From NCBI GenBank assembly GCA_029204225.1, contig CM055093.1, forward strand, positions 1,423,877 through 1,487,876: a stretch of 64,000 nucleotides of DNA. The letters are read 5' to 3'. The position numbers and the translations under genes are program-made. The notes under the pieces are model-generated. The model was not told the origin of the DNA and made no database searches. It saw only the letters and a program-made list of their open reading frames with translations. The DNA comes from Diphasiastrum complanatum (Eukaryota; Streptophyta; Lycopodiopsida; Lycopodiales; Lycopodiaceae). Shown here one piece after another: positions 13,846-25,152 of this stretch; position 1 is the first letter of the stretch; every line of letters begins with the position of its first letter.

Positions 13846-15534
13846 CTATGAAGATTTAAGCATTGATCTTGATATAACTCCCCGATTAGATCTATGCTTG
13901 ATGAAAGAACTTTTGCTCAAAGGCTTGGTGAGTAGATCGGCAATACAAGAGGACGAGTTGACATGCTCCAAATAGATTTCTCCTCCAATAAGCTTTTCTC
14001 TCACAAAATGGTGTGCCACTTCTATGTGCTTGCTTCTTGCATGAAATATGGGATTATTGGCAAGAGCTTGGGCCGAGATGTTATCACACTTGATCATTGG
14101 TAGATCATCTTCCTTGATGCACTTTAGCTCCATTAATAACCTCTTGATCCAAAGCACCTCTTTGGAAGTTGTAGTGAGTGCTTTGTACTCGGCCTCACAT
14201 GAAGAGAGAAATATAGTATCTTGCTTTTTGGGAAGCCAAGATATTAGATTGCCTCCAAGAAAGATAGTGTATGCACTAATAGACTTTCGATCCATCTTGT
14301 CACTTGCAAAGTCCGAATCCGAGTAGCCAACAATGGATAGATCTTCACTTTTATAAAGTAGAACATAATCACAAGATGAAGATACATATATTAGAATCCT
14401 CTTGGCCATCTTCCAATGATGGATCTTAGGATCTTGCATAAATTGACTCAATTTGTGCACACAAAAACTTAGATCGGGCCTAGTAATGGTAAGCCAAATC
14501 AAGGAGCCTACAAGACTCCTAAAAAGTGTGATGTCCTCGAAGGATCTTTCATCACCTTTATTAGGATCTTTTACAATTTGCTCCATTGGAGTATCTATGC
14601 TCTTAGAATTTTCCATATGGAATTTTTTCAACATAGAGTGAGCATATCTAGACTGGCATATAAATACATGATCTTCATAAAAATCAATTTCTAGGCCTAG
14701 GATGTAATGTATCTCTCCTACATCTTGCATTTTAAACTCACCTCCAAGTGCTAACTTAGTTTCATCAACTAGCTTGATACAACTTCCACAAAGAATAATG
14801 TCACCAACATAAATTAGAAGAATGACAATATTGCTATCAACAAACTTTAGATACATGGAAGGATCATAGTCATTAAGAGTAAATCCTAGTGAGATAAGAA
14901 AAGAATTAAGTCTTGAATACCATGATCTTGGTGCTTGCTTGAGTCCATAAAGACTTTTGAAGAGCAAACACATTTTGGACTCATCCTTGATGAATCCTTG
15001 AGGTTGTTCCATATAGATCTCCTCCTCAAGATAACCATTTAGAAAAGCATTGGATACATCTAATTGGAAAACCTTCCACTTAAAAAAACAAGCAAGAGAA
15101 ATAAGAATTCTTATTGTCACCATCTTTGCAACGGGTGCAAAGGTCTCCTCATAATCAAGGCCATGGATTTGAGCAAATCCTTTGGCACATAATCTTGCTT
15201 TATACTTGTTGATGGTGCCATCATGATTGAACTTGATCTGAAATACCGACTTGCAACCAATCACATGCTTGTTGGATGGAGGATCCACAAGCTCCCAAGT
15301 ATTGTTCGTGATTAATGCATCATACTCTTGCTTCATGGCATCATACCACTCCTTGGTATTGAGTGCCTCTTGTACATTCTTTGGCTCTTCATGAGAGACA
15401 TAAAAAACATAATTAGTGGAATCAATATCCACTTGTTTGCCTTTGTCAACATATGAGAGCCTCTTAGGCTCGGATCTATCGCTCATGGATATTCTTGGTG
15501 AGAAAATCCGAGGAGAGTCTTCTTCAATTCCCAA
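13846..15534 (-). pseudogene. Copia reverse transcriptase and RNase H (catalytic residue lost)
   Basis: Copies element RNA into DNA in active relatives. The 562-residue frame carries the copia RT start (YKARLCAKGFAQIHGLDYEE), the AFLNGYLEEEIYM and SLYGLKQAPRSWY motifs, and an RNase H region with GYSDSDFASD, SSCEAEYKAL and CDNISAQALA. The catalytic box reads YVGD in place of the YVDD expected, so one metal-binding Asp is replaced and the enzyme should be inactive. The frame overlaps the integrase frame at 15483-15534, which marks a frameshift between two parts that are one polyprotein in intact copia elements. Confidence 0.9.
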
Positions 15535-16883
15535 CCCATCACTTCATAATTGTCTTCAAAATCAATAATAGGTGATGCATCCATAGACTTCTTGATCTCG
15601 GCCTCTTCAAAAGATGAATGTTGATCTTCATGAAAGACAACATCTCTACTTTCAATAACTTGAGAAGTAGAGAGTACAAAGACTCTATAGGCCTTCTTGG
15701 TGGATGAGTATCCAACCATGATCCCTTTGCATGCACTAGGATCTTCCTTCTTCCTTGTTTCCAAGGGAATATGGGCAAAGCATATGCATCCAAAAACTCT
15801 AAAGTGATCAACCTTAGGCTTCTTCAAATATAAGATTTCATATGGTGACTTTCCTCCAAGAGCTATATGTGGGAGTCTATCGCAAAGATAATTTGCACAA
15901 TTAATGGCTTCTCCCCAAAAATCTTTGGGCAAAGATACCTCAATTCTCATCGATTTTGCACATTCACATAGAGATCTATTCTTTCTCTCGGCCACTCCAT
16001 TTTGAGATGGAGAGTAGGCACAAGAGAACTCTCTTTTGATGCCTTCAAGCTCACAAAAATCATGAAATTTGTTGGAGATATATTCACCTCCTCCATCACA
16101 TCTAAGAGCTTTAATCTTGAATGAGAATTGCTTCTCTACATAAGCTTTGAAAACAAGGAAACGATCAAACACCATAGATTTAGAAGCAAGAAGATATATC
16201 CAAGTGAATCTTGTGAAATCATCAATAAAAGTAACAAAACAAGTGGCTCCTCCCTTGCTTATAGTTGATGAGAAATGCACATCCGAGTGGATTAACTCCA
16301 AAGGATGATTGCTTTTGATAGAAGATCTTGTAAATGGCTTTTTGTGAGATTTAGCAATAGCACAAGCCTCACAAGGCTTGATCTTCTTGGAGAATGACTT
16401 TGGCAAGCCAATAGCTTTGGCCTCTTTGATCATAGAGAGCATGGGTTTGTAGTTGGGATGTCCCAACCTCCTATGCCATAATTCCTCCATAGAGAGCTTG
16501 TTCACAAGAGCAACATTACAAGCATTCACATAATCATTTGGATCTACTTTATAGATGCCTCCAAATCTAGATCCTAATGCAAGTATCTCATCATTCTTCT
16601 TGATAGTGCAAGTATCAACATTGAATTTTACATCAAGGCCATTATCAAGCAATTGGCCAACACTAATGAGATTCTTAGTAAGCTTAGGTACATAAAAGAC
16701 TTTAGAGAGAGAAAGAACTTTAGAGGATGCAAGCTTCAAGGGAATGTTCCCTATGCCTTCAATAGGACATTCAAAATCATTTGCAATGTATATTGATTTC
16801 TTGACTCCATCATAAGGTGCAATAGAAGAGAAAGAGTCCTTGGAGCTACACATATGTGAAGAGGCTCCACTATCAATATACCA
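15483..16883 (-). pseudogene. Copia protease-integrase segment
   Basis: Protease and integrase of the family 1 polyprotein. Reading from 16883, the protease active site WYIDSGASSHM is followed by the GAG-preintegrase zinc site (HRRLGHPNY, then CEACAIAKSHKKPF). The integrase core has the D, D and E residues in LIHSDVHF, LRCDGGGEY and NGVAERKNR, then the KSPYEILYLKKP and VFGC motifs. These catalytic sets look intact. The upstream gag is joined out of frame at about 16885, and the downstream RT is in another frame, so no full polyprotein can be made. Confidence 0.9.
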
Positions 16884-16885
16884 AC

Positions 16886-17029
16886 TTGTGGTTCTTCTTC
16901 AAGGCCAGGAACTATGTCCATCACGTCTTGAAGGATCAAGATGGACTCCATCCTCATTTTCCAAATTGAATAGTTTGAAGTGGACAATCTTTCACCTGGT
17001 TCCAACAAGGATGAACCCATTGAAGACAT
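16886..17029 (-). pseudogene. Copia gag N-terminal remnant
   Basis: Only about the first 48 residues of gag remain, including STSNYSIWKMRMESILILQD, the usual start of a UBN2-type gag. The rest of gag and the zinc knuckle are missing. The frame jumps at EEEPQ straight into the protease active-site region in a different frame. The family 3 element at 41.4-42.0 kb shows how long the lost part should be. Confidence 0.85.
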
Positions 17030-17770
17030 TTGAAGTAAAGAAAACTCAAATGATGAACAATAAATGTTGCTACACACTCTCAATAGGATCCAATAATGGA
17101 GTACTATCTCCTCCTATGAAAGATCTTGCAACTATTTGTGAATTGATTCTCACTAGCTACTCAAATCTCTCTAAAACAAGATCTATTTCACATCAAATGG
17201 AGTATGGGCAAAGTTAGGATTAAACACTCTTAGCACATGTGAAGTATACTAAGAAATCAAATTTGACTCAAGTACAATGATATTGCATGAAACAAAATGG
17301 CTAAGATCTCAAAACAGTGCCTAGATCACATATAGATGAGATTGGTGAGCATTCAGCTGTGATTTTGGATCAACCAAGCAATCTCTTGACCAAACCAAAT
17401 GTGTCCACCCAAGTCTAGGTGCCCTACCTAACCCTCTTCAAAAGCTTATAACTTCTGATTGGCTCAACCAAATGGAATGAAACTGATTGCAACAGAAACT
17501 AGCAAAAATAGCTTCAAAACAAGCTATCAAGCAAGATAAATGGATCAAGCATGAGAGAGAACTTCCAAACTGAAATTGGATGCTCCTCACACGTGTCGGA
17601 GCACCTGATTCCGTGCAGTACTAGGTCAGACCCAATCAATGTCCTTTTGATCTCTTTTGATCCAAGATTGAACAAGATAGCTAGGAAAATGGGCCTTGAC
17701 AACTTCTAGCTCAAGATTGATGAAATTTTTTTCACTTAGATGGATCAAAATGCATGGTAAGCTTAGATAG

Positions 17771-17782
17771 GCTCTGATACCA
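17771..17782 (-). other. Primer-binding site of family 1 element
   Basis: On the minus strand it reads TGGTATCAGAGC, the standard copia site complementary to the 3' end of initiator tRNA-Met. It directly adjoins the 5' LTR. Confidence 0.93.
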
Positions 17783-19099
17783 TGTTGAATTTCACACGTG
17801 TGGACTGTCCACTACATGTACTTGTGATCTCCTAAGGTGTGTAGATGCACCAAGATCAAGACTAGATTGAGATTCAAGATCTACCTTTGATTCTATGGCA
17901 AAAACACACTACTACGTGCATTCAATCACTTCCAACTCTCACTCACATGTGTGGGAAGTGTTCCAAAAGTAATCTAAGTAAAAATAAGCTGCTCTCCTCG
18001 GGTAGAGAGAGAAAATCATCAATAGCTCTCGGGTAGAGAGAGAAAGCTAGAAATTCAATGACACTCAAAATCCACTCAATCTCAAAATCAATTAGATCCA
18101 AATGAGGAGTACAATGATACTAGTAGATCCACGAGCTACCACTATGCTTAACTATGATTGGAACACACTTTTGCCACCTCTTAATCCTATTGGACCATTG
18201 ATCCATTCACCTCTAAATTCTATTGGACCATTTTCAAGCAAACCTCAAATTCTATTGGCTCTAATTGGCACGAGTTTGTCCTCCTACTCTATTTTGGCTC
18301 AATAGTGGCATCACAAGTGGAAATGGATAATTTGCCATCTATGTCAAATTTGACCCTATCAACATCCTACACCTAAATGCTTGATACTTTGTGAAAAATT
18401 GCCTACATTGGCAAATCTAGCCATGTAGAATATTGTACATTTTGTCAATATTGTTTGTTGGTTACTTGAATGGCCAAAGTGCCACTTGTACATACACACC
18501 TAAAGTAGGTTACCACGAGTCAAGAGGAGTGGTTGTGTCTATTTGGTAGTGATTCCTACTTTGTAGGATCTAGACCATGATTTATGATGAGATTTGTACC
18601 TACCATGCACCTACCAAGCATGACTCTTGGATCTAGACTACGGTTTTCACATTAGGGCAAGAAAGGGGAGTCTACTTCCTTATTACATGCTGGATTTTCA
18701 CCTAACTTTGCAAAGGAAGTGTGTTTTACTATGTATTTCCATTCTCCATAGTGTGAAGATAGAAACTTTTTGGAGCCTCAAGGAGAAACTCGAGTTTCCT
18801 CTCATTGTATGGTGATTACTCTATTTTTCCAATGAAACCCAGCTTTGGCACTTTGTAAACACTGTCTACAGGCCGTACTACAGCCTTATTTCCACACGTG
18901 TGGAGTTGGATTAGACTATTTGATCAATGCTTTGATTGTCTCTACTTGTTTCCTATCAAGCTGCTAAACTAGATCTTGTTTTCTGATGACTAGTTTCTGA
19001 TAGATTGTTTAACAAGCATACAATCACCTTGTGGATCATTCAAAGATCCATTTATGGTCCTTAGTACTGTACTTTTCACATACTTTACAATTCTCCACA
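17783..19099 (-). repeat. 5' LTR of family 1 element, split by a solo LTR
   Basis: Matches the 3' LTR from 17783 to 18389 and resumes at 19086-19099 (ending caattctccaca). The gap is a 691-base solo LTR of family 3 plus its duplicated target. Relative to the 3' LTR it also lacks about 95 bases of the cctattggacc array and about 40 bases near its outer end. Confidence 0.85.
18390..19080 (+). mobile_element. Solo LTR of copia family 3
   Basis: Begins TGTGAAAAATTG and ends TTTTCACA. It matches, in the opposite orientation, the 3' LTR of the gag-protease element at 38999-39683. It is flanked by a perfect 5-base target duplication, TACTT, at 18385-18389 and 19081-19085. It is inserted into the family 1 5' LTR, so it is younger than that element. 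It carries the palindrome ccacacgtgtgg. Confidence 0.9.
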
Positions 19100-19189
19100 C
19101 GTGGGAACATCCTCCACACATGTGAGATTCACTCACAAACTTCTATCATAAAAAATACCAAGCTAGATTTTTGCCAATTTCTCACATCA

Positions 19190-20501
19190 AGTACATAGTA
19201 GCTGTGATATGCATAACATCTTTTGGACACTCCAGACGCTGCTGCAATATATTATTTTTCACTCTTATCACATTTGAGCTCAAGGGAGAGAGTTAGAAAT
19301 CAGCTTGTGATCTGATTCATTAGTATAAGCTCTAAATGTGATGATATAATTAGTGTACAATTTATTTGGTTTACTGTATATGGTTGTGATTGGGACGTGA
19401 CCCGTTAGGATATATTGATCGGGCACTGATCCCGTAGATGGCTACTTGGGTTAGTCGGGTAGCCACACATAGGAAGAAATTAGCCTGTATAGTGATTTTG
19501 AGCTCATTATGCTATACTCAGGGGTGTGAAGAATTGAAAAAGATTATCTATGTTAGATATAGGGGTCTTATGTTTTTTACATCAAGCATCTAGGTGTAGG
19601 ATGTTGATAGGAATAAATTTGGCATAGATGGCAAATTATGCATTTCCACTTGTAATGCCACTATTGAGCCAAAATAGAGTAAGAGGCTAAACACGTGCCA
19701 ATTAGAGTGTAGACAAGTGTAAAGTTTTTGTTTGATGAATTCCAAGAGGTCCAATAGGATTTAGAGGTGGAACCTTGTGAGGTCGGGAAATTGAGGTGTG
19801 CTTGAATATAGTCCAATAGAATTAAGAGGTGCATGGAACAATGATCCAATAGGATCAAGAGGTGACAAAATATGGTCCAATCATAGTTAAGCATGGTGGT
19901 AGCTCGTGGACCTACTAGTATCATTGTACTCCTCATTTTGAATCTAATTGATTTGGTGATTTCATGGATTTTGTGAGTTATTGGATTTCTAGCTTTCTCT
20001 CTCTACCCGAGAGCTCATGATGCATTTTCTCTCTCTACCTGAGGAGAGCGGCTTGTTTTTACTTAGATTATTTTTTGAATACTTCCCACACGTGTGACTA
20101 ACAGTTGGAAGTGATTAAATGCATGTAGTAGTGTGTTTTTGCCATAGGATCTAAGATTGATCTTGAATCTCAATCTAGTCTTGATCTTGGTGCATCTACA
20201 CACCTTAGGAGATCACAAGTACATGTAGTGGACAGTCCACACGTGTGAAATTCAACAAGGGGCATGTCCTGGGTTTGTCAGTATATGTGGCCATATTGGG
20301 CCTAACTCTAGTTTGGCAGGTGGTAGGCTAGTTTAGTGACACCTGTTGAGTCCATGCAGTTTGGGGCTTTGTTATATGTACAGTGTTTCTTCATAATAGA
20401 CTTAACTTTTGTTGTGCCATCTTAGAGAGCTTGTGAGGAGTGGCTATGGTGATTGTGTGATGTGATCTACATACTGCACTAGATCCTAACAGAATTTCAA
20501 C
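19190..20501 (+). mobile_element. Copia family 2: 3' LTR plus internal stub
   Basis: A polypurine tract (aagggagagag, about 19282-19292) precedes an LTR beginning TTAGAAATCAG and ending near GAATTTCAA at 20500. Related LTRs are at 20945-21393 (inverted) and 55886-56350 (inverted). The left 100 bases are shared with the internal side of the 56 kb copy. The LTR is interrupted by a family 1 solo LTR at 19525-20257. Confidence 0.8.
19525..20257 (+). mobile_element. Solo LTR of copia family 1
   Basis: A 733-base LTR starting TGTGAAGAATTG and ending TTCAACA, in opposite orientation to the full element at 13.1-19.1 kb. A perfect 5-base duplication AGGGG flanks it (19520-19524 and 20258-20262). It sits inside the family 2 LTR, which resumes at once on the other side. 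It was produced by LTR-LTR recombination of a full insertion. Confidence 0.95.
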
Positions 20502-20719
20502 TATTTATGATATGGCCGGAAGAATATTCCAAGCTACATGTACAAATCCTCATTTCTGCCATATATACGTCAGAATCACATATTTCAGATGCGTTTCTCT
20601 CTGCTCTGTGACATCGCTCTATCCGCTGGCTCTGAGCTTTCTTTCTGCAACGCCGTTGTGTTGTGGTGTGTAAGATGTAGTTCTTCTGTGAATGATTCCA
20701 CGATCATTGCAAAAATCAG

Positions 20720-20944
20720 TTAATCGCTTGAGATATATTCTTCACCTTGATCTGTTCTGATCTACTTCACCTTATTTCCAGTGCATCTTTCTACCCAATT
20801 CACATACTTTGTGAACTTGTCAAATGCTTCTAATTTATTGTGAATAAAGTAGACTCTAGAAAACTTATTGTAATCATCAATAAAGGTAATATAATATTTC
20901 GAGCCTCCTACAAAGATCATGTTGAAAGGTCCACAAATGTCCAT
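20720..20944 (-). pseudogene. Copia integrase fragment
   Basis: A minus-strand fragment begins MDICGPF and continues through GGSKYYITFIDDYNKFSRV to TGNKVK, an in-frame stop, then IRTDQGEEYISSD. These are the first two acidic motifs of a copia integrase core. It lies between two inverted family 2 LTRs and has no other polyprotein parts attached. Confidence 0.85.
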
Positions 20945-21393
20945 AATATACCATCAACAATCACATCACACAATCACCATAGCCACTCCTCACAAGCTCT
21001 CAAAGATGGCACAACAAAAGTTAAGTCTATTATGAAGAAACATTGTATATTTCAAAGCCCCAAATTGCATGGGCTCAACAGGTGTCACTAAACTGGCCTA
21101 CCACCTACCAAACTAGAGTTAGGCCCAATATGGCCACATATATTGACAAACCCAGGACATGCCCCTGAGTATAGCATAATGAGCTCAAAATCACTATACA
21201 GGCTAATTTCTTCCTATGTGTGGCTACCAGGCTAACCCAAGTAGCCGTCTACAGGATCAGTGCCCGATCAATATATCCTAACGGGTCATGTCCCGACTAC
21301 AACCATATACTATAAACCAAATAAATTGTACACTAATTACATCATCACATTTAGAGCTTATACTAATGAATCAGATCACAAGCTGATTTCTAG
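20945..21393 (-). repeat. Partial family 2 LTR
   Basis: Near-identical, in inverted orientation, to the two halves of the LTR at 19293-20501, but without the nested family 1 LTR. This shows what the uninterrupted LTR looked like at the AGGGG target (the phrase cccctgagtatagc at about 21,162). The end is truncated relative to the 56 kb copy. Confidence 0.85.
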
Positions 21394-21394
21394 C

Positions 21395-21882
21395 TTAAAT
21401 TTCATCACCTTTGGTCCTATCCATGGGTGGGGTATTTCTTACTCTGTCTTTAAATCCAGACTCAGGATCTTCATCTTCAACTTCAAAATCATAACCCAGC
21501 ATGTCATCCACCCAATAGAGTGTAGCAACTAGCATCTCTTGGATTCCTTGGGTAGGGTCTTGACATCCATTCTCACTATTGTGTATCAATGTACTCATGA
21601 TCATTGTGTTCTTGTGGTCTTGGAATAGATCATGTATCTCATATGATTCCTCCTGTCTCTGTTGAAGGTCGTTGAATCTAGATTTGTGGGCCTAGATCTA
21701 GCAAAGTGATTTGTAGGGGTGGTCCATACGGGTTCTTCTATCTCCTCCCATTTTGAGCCACCATTTTTGTTGCCCTCATCTGGAGGTACAACTTCAATTG
21801 GCTGATTGCTAAATATTGCTGGTATTGTCTCCTCAAACTTAGTGGACTTCCCAAGACTCACCTGCCAATCACTCTCTTCCAT
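21395..21882 (-). pseudogene. Decayed acidic ORF of unknown origin
   Basis: Two overlapping minus-strand frames (21882-21601 and 21604-21395) look like one protein broken by a frameshift near 21,610. The product is acidic (for example DFEVEDEDPESGFKDR) with no recognisable domain. It adjoins a family 2 LTR, so it may be a retroelement accessory or gag-like region. I do not recognise it. Confidence 0.3.
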
Positions 21883-24093
21883 CCACTCTTCTCTAGGGGG
21901 GTCTGTTTGTAAATCACTTTGGGTTATCTTCAGTACGCTTGCCCTAGCCTCTCTGAGTGTGCTTTCTGATTTTAGGGTTTAGATTTAATGTTATATTCTT
22001 TGTGAAATAGTGTGAGACTGAGAGCTCTTGAGGTTTGAATGAAGATCATAACCAGCTCCACCATCAAAGATGTAGAGCTACCACTTTTTCTCACTGATTG
22101 ATCCAGTATGGCTATCTTGTTGCTGCTCCCTATTGAGCCATAAAGGATAATCCATCGCTGTCTAATACATGTAAACTAAGATATCAACTAGAGAAAGCTA
22201 GTGAAGCGTGCTCAGTACGATGGCAATTCTATTGAAAATTGGAACTCAAAATGAACTTTGATGAGTGCTTTCGCTTCATTTTATTTTCGTCTAGATTTCG
22301 TCTCATTTCGTTTTGTTGTGTTACAGAGCCTGATTGATCCAACACAAATTATTCTCGAACAAAAATAATTCGTTTCACGAAATTGTTTGTGAATCGTTCG
22401 AGATTTATTTTTATCTGTCTATCACCAGAGTTTTAGCTTAAATTTGCATTTTTTGAGTCGCATTTTTTCGCATCATCACCCAAAACCATGTGCCGTAACA
22501 ACTTGACTATCATAAAAATCTAAGAGCCAATATGCATTTTAGAACTACTTGGGTCCTCTCTTATTTTGGCCCATTGGTATTTAGATCTATTTCTACTTCT
22601 TGCACCTTTGGCTTACTAGTACAGTGCACCTTCTAAGGGTGTTTGACGTTATTCCACTGACAAATCTAGTTCTTATGCCGACTTAGCCATGCTTTTATTC
22701 CCGTCACTGTAAGATCTGTTGGGGAGGCGCTGGGCTTTGTTTTTGCTCATTGGTTGGTCTGCAACTTGTTGACCTTCTGATATTGGCATTCCCAGTGAAT
22801 TTGAATTCAAAATTCCTTCCTGATTGTTCGTCAATATTCCTTGATGTAGTTCGACAGCATGATTTCTTCATGCAATATTCGTTGGGCACTTTTGGCATTT
22901 GTAATAAGATCAAAGGTTAAACTTTTTTCATACCAACTCGGTGAGGACAAACTACCTTTCCTTGCTAGCTCAGTTGATAGAATTTCTATACTCTCTCTTA
23001 TTTTTGAATGTGTTGTTAGTGGAGCAATGGGAAAATCCTCTTTCTGAGTTTTGATTCCTCCATATTCGAATTGAATGATATAGTCTCCCCATAGCTCACA
23101 CAAACATCCTATAATCCTTTAGACGAATCTTTACTAGAATCAACCATTAGAAGAATCTTCACCAAAATCTTCTAACATGCCCCCACTGCAATTTTGGTGA
23201 CAGTCCCTTGGCACCTACGTATATCTTTGGCATTGGCGTGCATGGATGTGAAACCAAGGCAAAAGAGGGGGAAAAAGAGGTATAGACAAGAAGGTGAAAA
23301 GATTCGTCAAAAAACTTGGGAAAATTTTTTGGCAACAAAGTTGAGCTGTAGTGGGGAGAAATAGAGAAGGTATATGTATAGAGAAATAAGAGAAAAGAAA
23401 ATAAAAGAAAATTAGAAAGAGAAAATGAGGTAATGGTGAAAATAAGAAAATAAAATTGAGGGGAAAAAAGAAAAAGAAATTAAAAGAAAATAAGAAAGAG
23501 AAAATGAGATAATGGTGAAAAACAATAAAAATAAAATGGAGTCCTAGGACACTTTTTCCAGTTGTTGGCCCTTCGCATCTTTGGCATTGTGGTTCTTTCG
23601 ATGGGCTTCTGTAACTATACAGACGAAATGGGATCACAATTGATTGCACGTTGTGGACTGCAAGCGGCTTGGGCCGAATGCCAGGTTCATATTTTCAAGG
23701 AAGCTTGTTGTGTACCATCTTTCCAATCTTGCTATATTAACAAAGGACGTTGAGGATAAGCGATGGTAGGTCCAGTACGAGAGAATCTAATCCACGATGA
23801 CCGTCATTTTGATGGCTTTAATTGGGTCGAAACAATACTTTCCTAAACACATATCCCACATGGTATCCACCTTGGCAGCGGTCAGTAAGGTCTCTACATG
23901 GTAATAGGCTTATAGTACAATAGGAACTGGAGAGTTAGCCACGTTGGTCAGCAAAAAGTGGTTGAGCACTCTTTTAAATTCAATGGCCATGCTCCAACCC
24001 TTTTTTTACTTTATGATTGGCCAATTGTAGGCCTCGATGCTTGGAGTTTGCAAAGTTGGGCAGCGGATGGTACGTTGGATCTGCCCGTAGAGT
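21883..24093. other. Gene-poor stretch
   Basis: No supportable gene. A 90-codon minus-strand frame at 22831-23103 has no recognisable motif. A purine-rich tract with an internal duplication lies at 23375-23545. Confidence 0.4.
23375..23545. repeat. Purine-rich tract with about 78-bp duplication
   Basis: The plus strand is almost all A and G for about 170 bases. The phrase agaaagagaaaatgag followed by ataatggtgaaaa-like sequence occurs twice, about 78 bases apart. Confidence 0.75.
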
Positions 24094-24395
24094 TGGATTA
24101 TTCTCCTTCTTACTTATCGACTAATTAGTTTTAATTCTCATCCATTGTTTATCCAGTTCTGCGGATTTTTCTGTGTCTTTACACAGTCTACAGATTTACA
24201 AGTGTTTTTACACAGTCTACAAAAACACATGGAGTTTGACAACGGTGTTGTATTTTCTCTCTCTACAATCCAAACACACTGTCGCTTGTCAGGAATTATG
24301 TGTAAATATGTAGTGTCGTCTTTTTCGCATTTTTTGCCTGTCAAAGAATTACGAGTAAAAATGCAGAGTCGCATTTTTCAAAGTGCCTCAAATAT
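24094..24395 (+). repeat. Left arm of a 300-bp dispersed inverted repeat
   Basis: Runs from ttggattattctccttctta to about caaatattaagg. It matches the reverse complement of 42455-42745, with repeated internal phrases such as acacagtctaca and cctgtcag. The arms are diverged. They could be remnants of a MITE-like or terminal repeat, but the boundary with the flanking unit is not resolved. Confidence 0.7.
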
Positions 24396-24507
24396 TAAGG
24401 AAATTACTCTTGCAAAGTGTGGGGCTACCCTAAATGAGATTTAAGGACATTGTCGGGTTTTTCGCAAAAAACCGACACTGTCGGTTGTAACAATTTTAGT
24501 TCGTTTT

Positions 24508-24640
24508 TGCAAAGTGACAGTTTTAGTTCATTTATGCAAAGTGACTGTTTACGGCCAATTTTCACCACTTATCAGCAATCAATTTCTGAGAAGGAACTGG
24601 ATGAATGCCAACGGACTGGCAATCGCATTTGACGACCTAA
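24508..24640 (+). repeat. Direct repeat copy 1 (partner at 28502)
   Basis: About 133 bases match 28502-28642 in the same orientation. Both copies keep an open frame containing YQQSISEK(E/D)LDECQRT. Copy 1 lacks 9 bases near its end relative to copy 2. The two copies bracket the decayed copia element of 24.6-28.5 kb. Confidence 0.85.
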
Positions 24641-24948
24641 TTACTTAGTATAATTGTAGCTTTTCATGACTAATTATTTGTCTGATAACTCAATGCATTA
24701 TTGTTTGGCTACGTAATCATTGTAGTACTGATGATTTCAAAGTTACTATAAGATCGAACGTGATTTCTATCACTATTGTTTTGTTCGAAATTGATAGGCG
24801 TAGTCATGCATGAAGAAAGAGGAAGATAGTCTATTCCGTTGTGCACGATAAGTTTTCTTTCTTGTCATTTGAATTCTTTTTATTCAGCCTACAAATTTTT
24901 TTTATTTGAATCTTATTTGACCTATCTTTCACATACCTCTTTTCGACA
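24641..24948 (+). repeat. 5' LTR (truncated) of the second copia element
   Basis: Matches the LTR ending at 37305, including the phrase ataagatcgaacgtgatttc and the end cctctttt-cgaca. A primer-binding site beginning TGGTATCAGC follows at 24949. The left part of the LTR is missing and replaced by the direct repeat at 24508-24640. Confidence 0.8.
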
Positions 24949-25152
24949 TGGTATCAGCATTGATTCTTTTTCAGGGTCTAATACTATTTTGATATCAGAG
25001 CAAAAGCTCTAATACTTAATATCTTTCGTGATATCAAATTGATATCATATTCTTCAGTTTCTTTCATCGTTTCAGCACCATAGAATTGATTTCTTGTTGT
25101 TGACATTACTACATCTTAGCGTCATTGATACAATCAACAGACTAAGTTCCAG

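Noticed and set aside
14048-14641. Plus-strand ORFs within the copia RT region
   Set aside because: They are antisense shadows of the minus-strand RT and RNase H frame, which has clear motifs.
23215-23649. 144-codon minus-strand Phe/Leu/Ser-rich ORF
   Set aside because: It arises from the purine-rich tract (pyrimidine-rich on the other strand) and looks like a membrane protein only because of composition.
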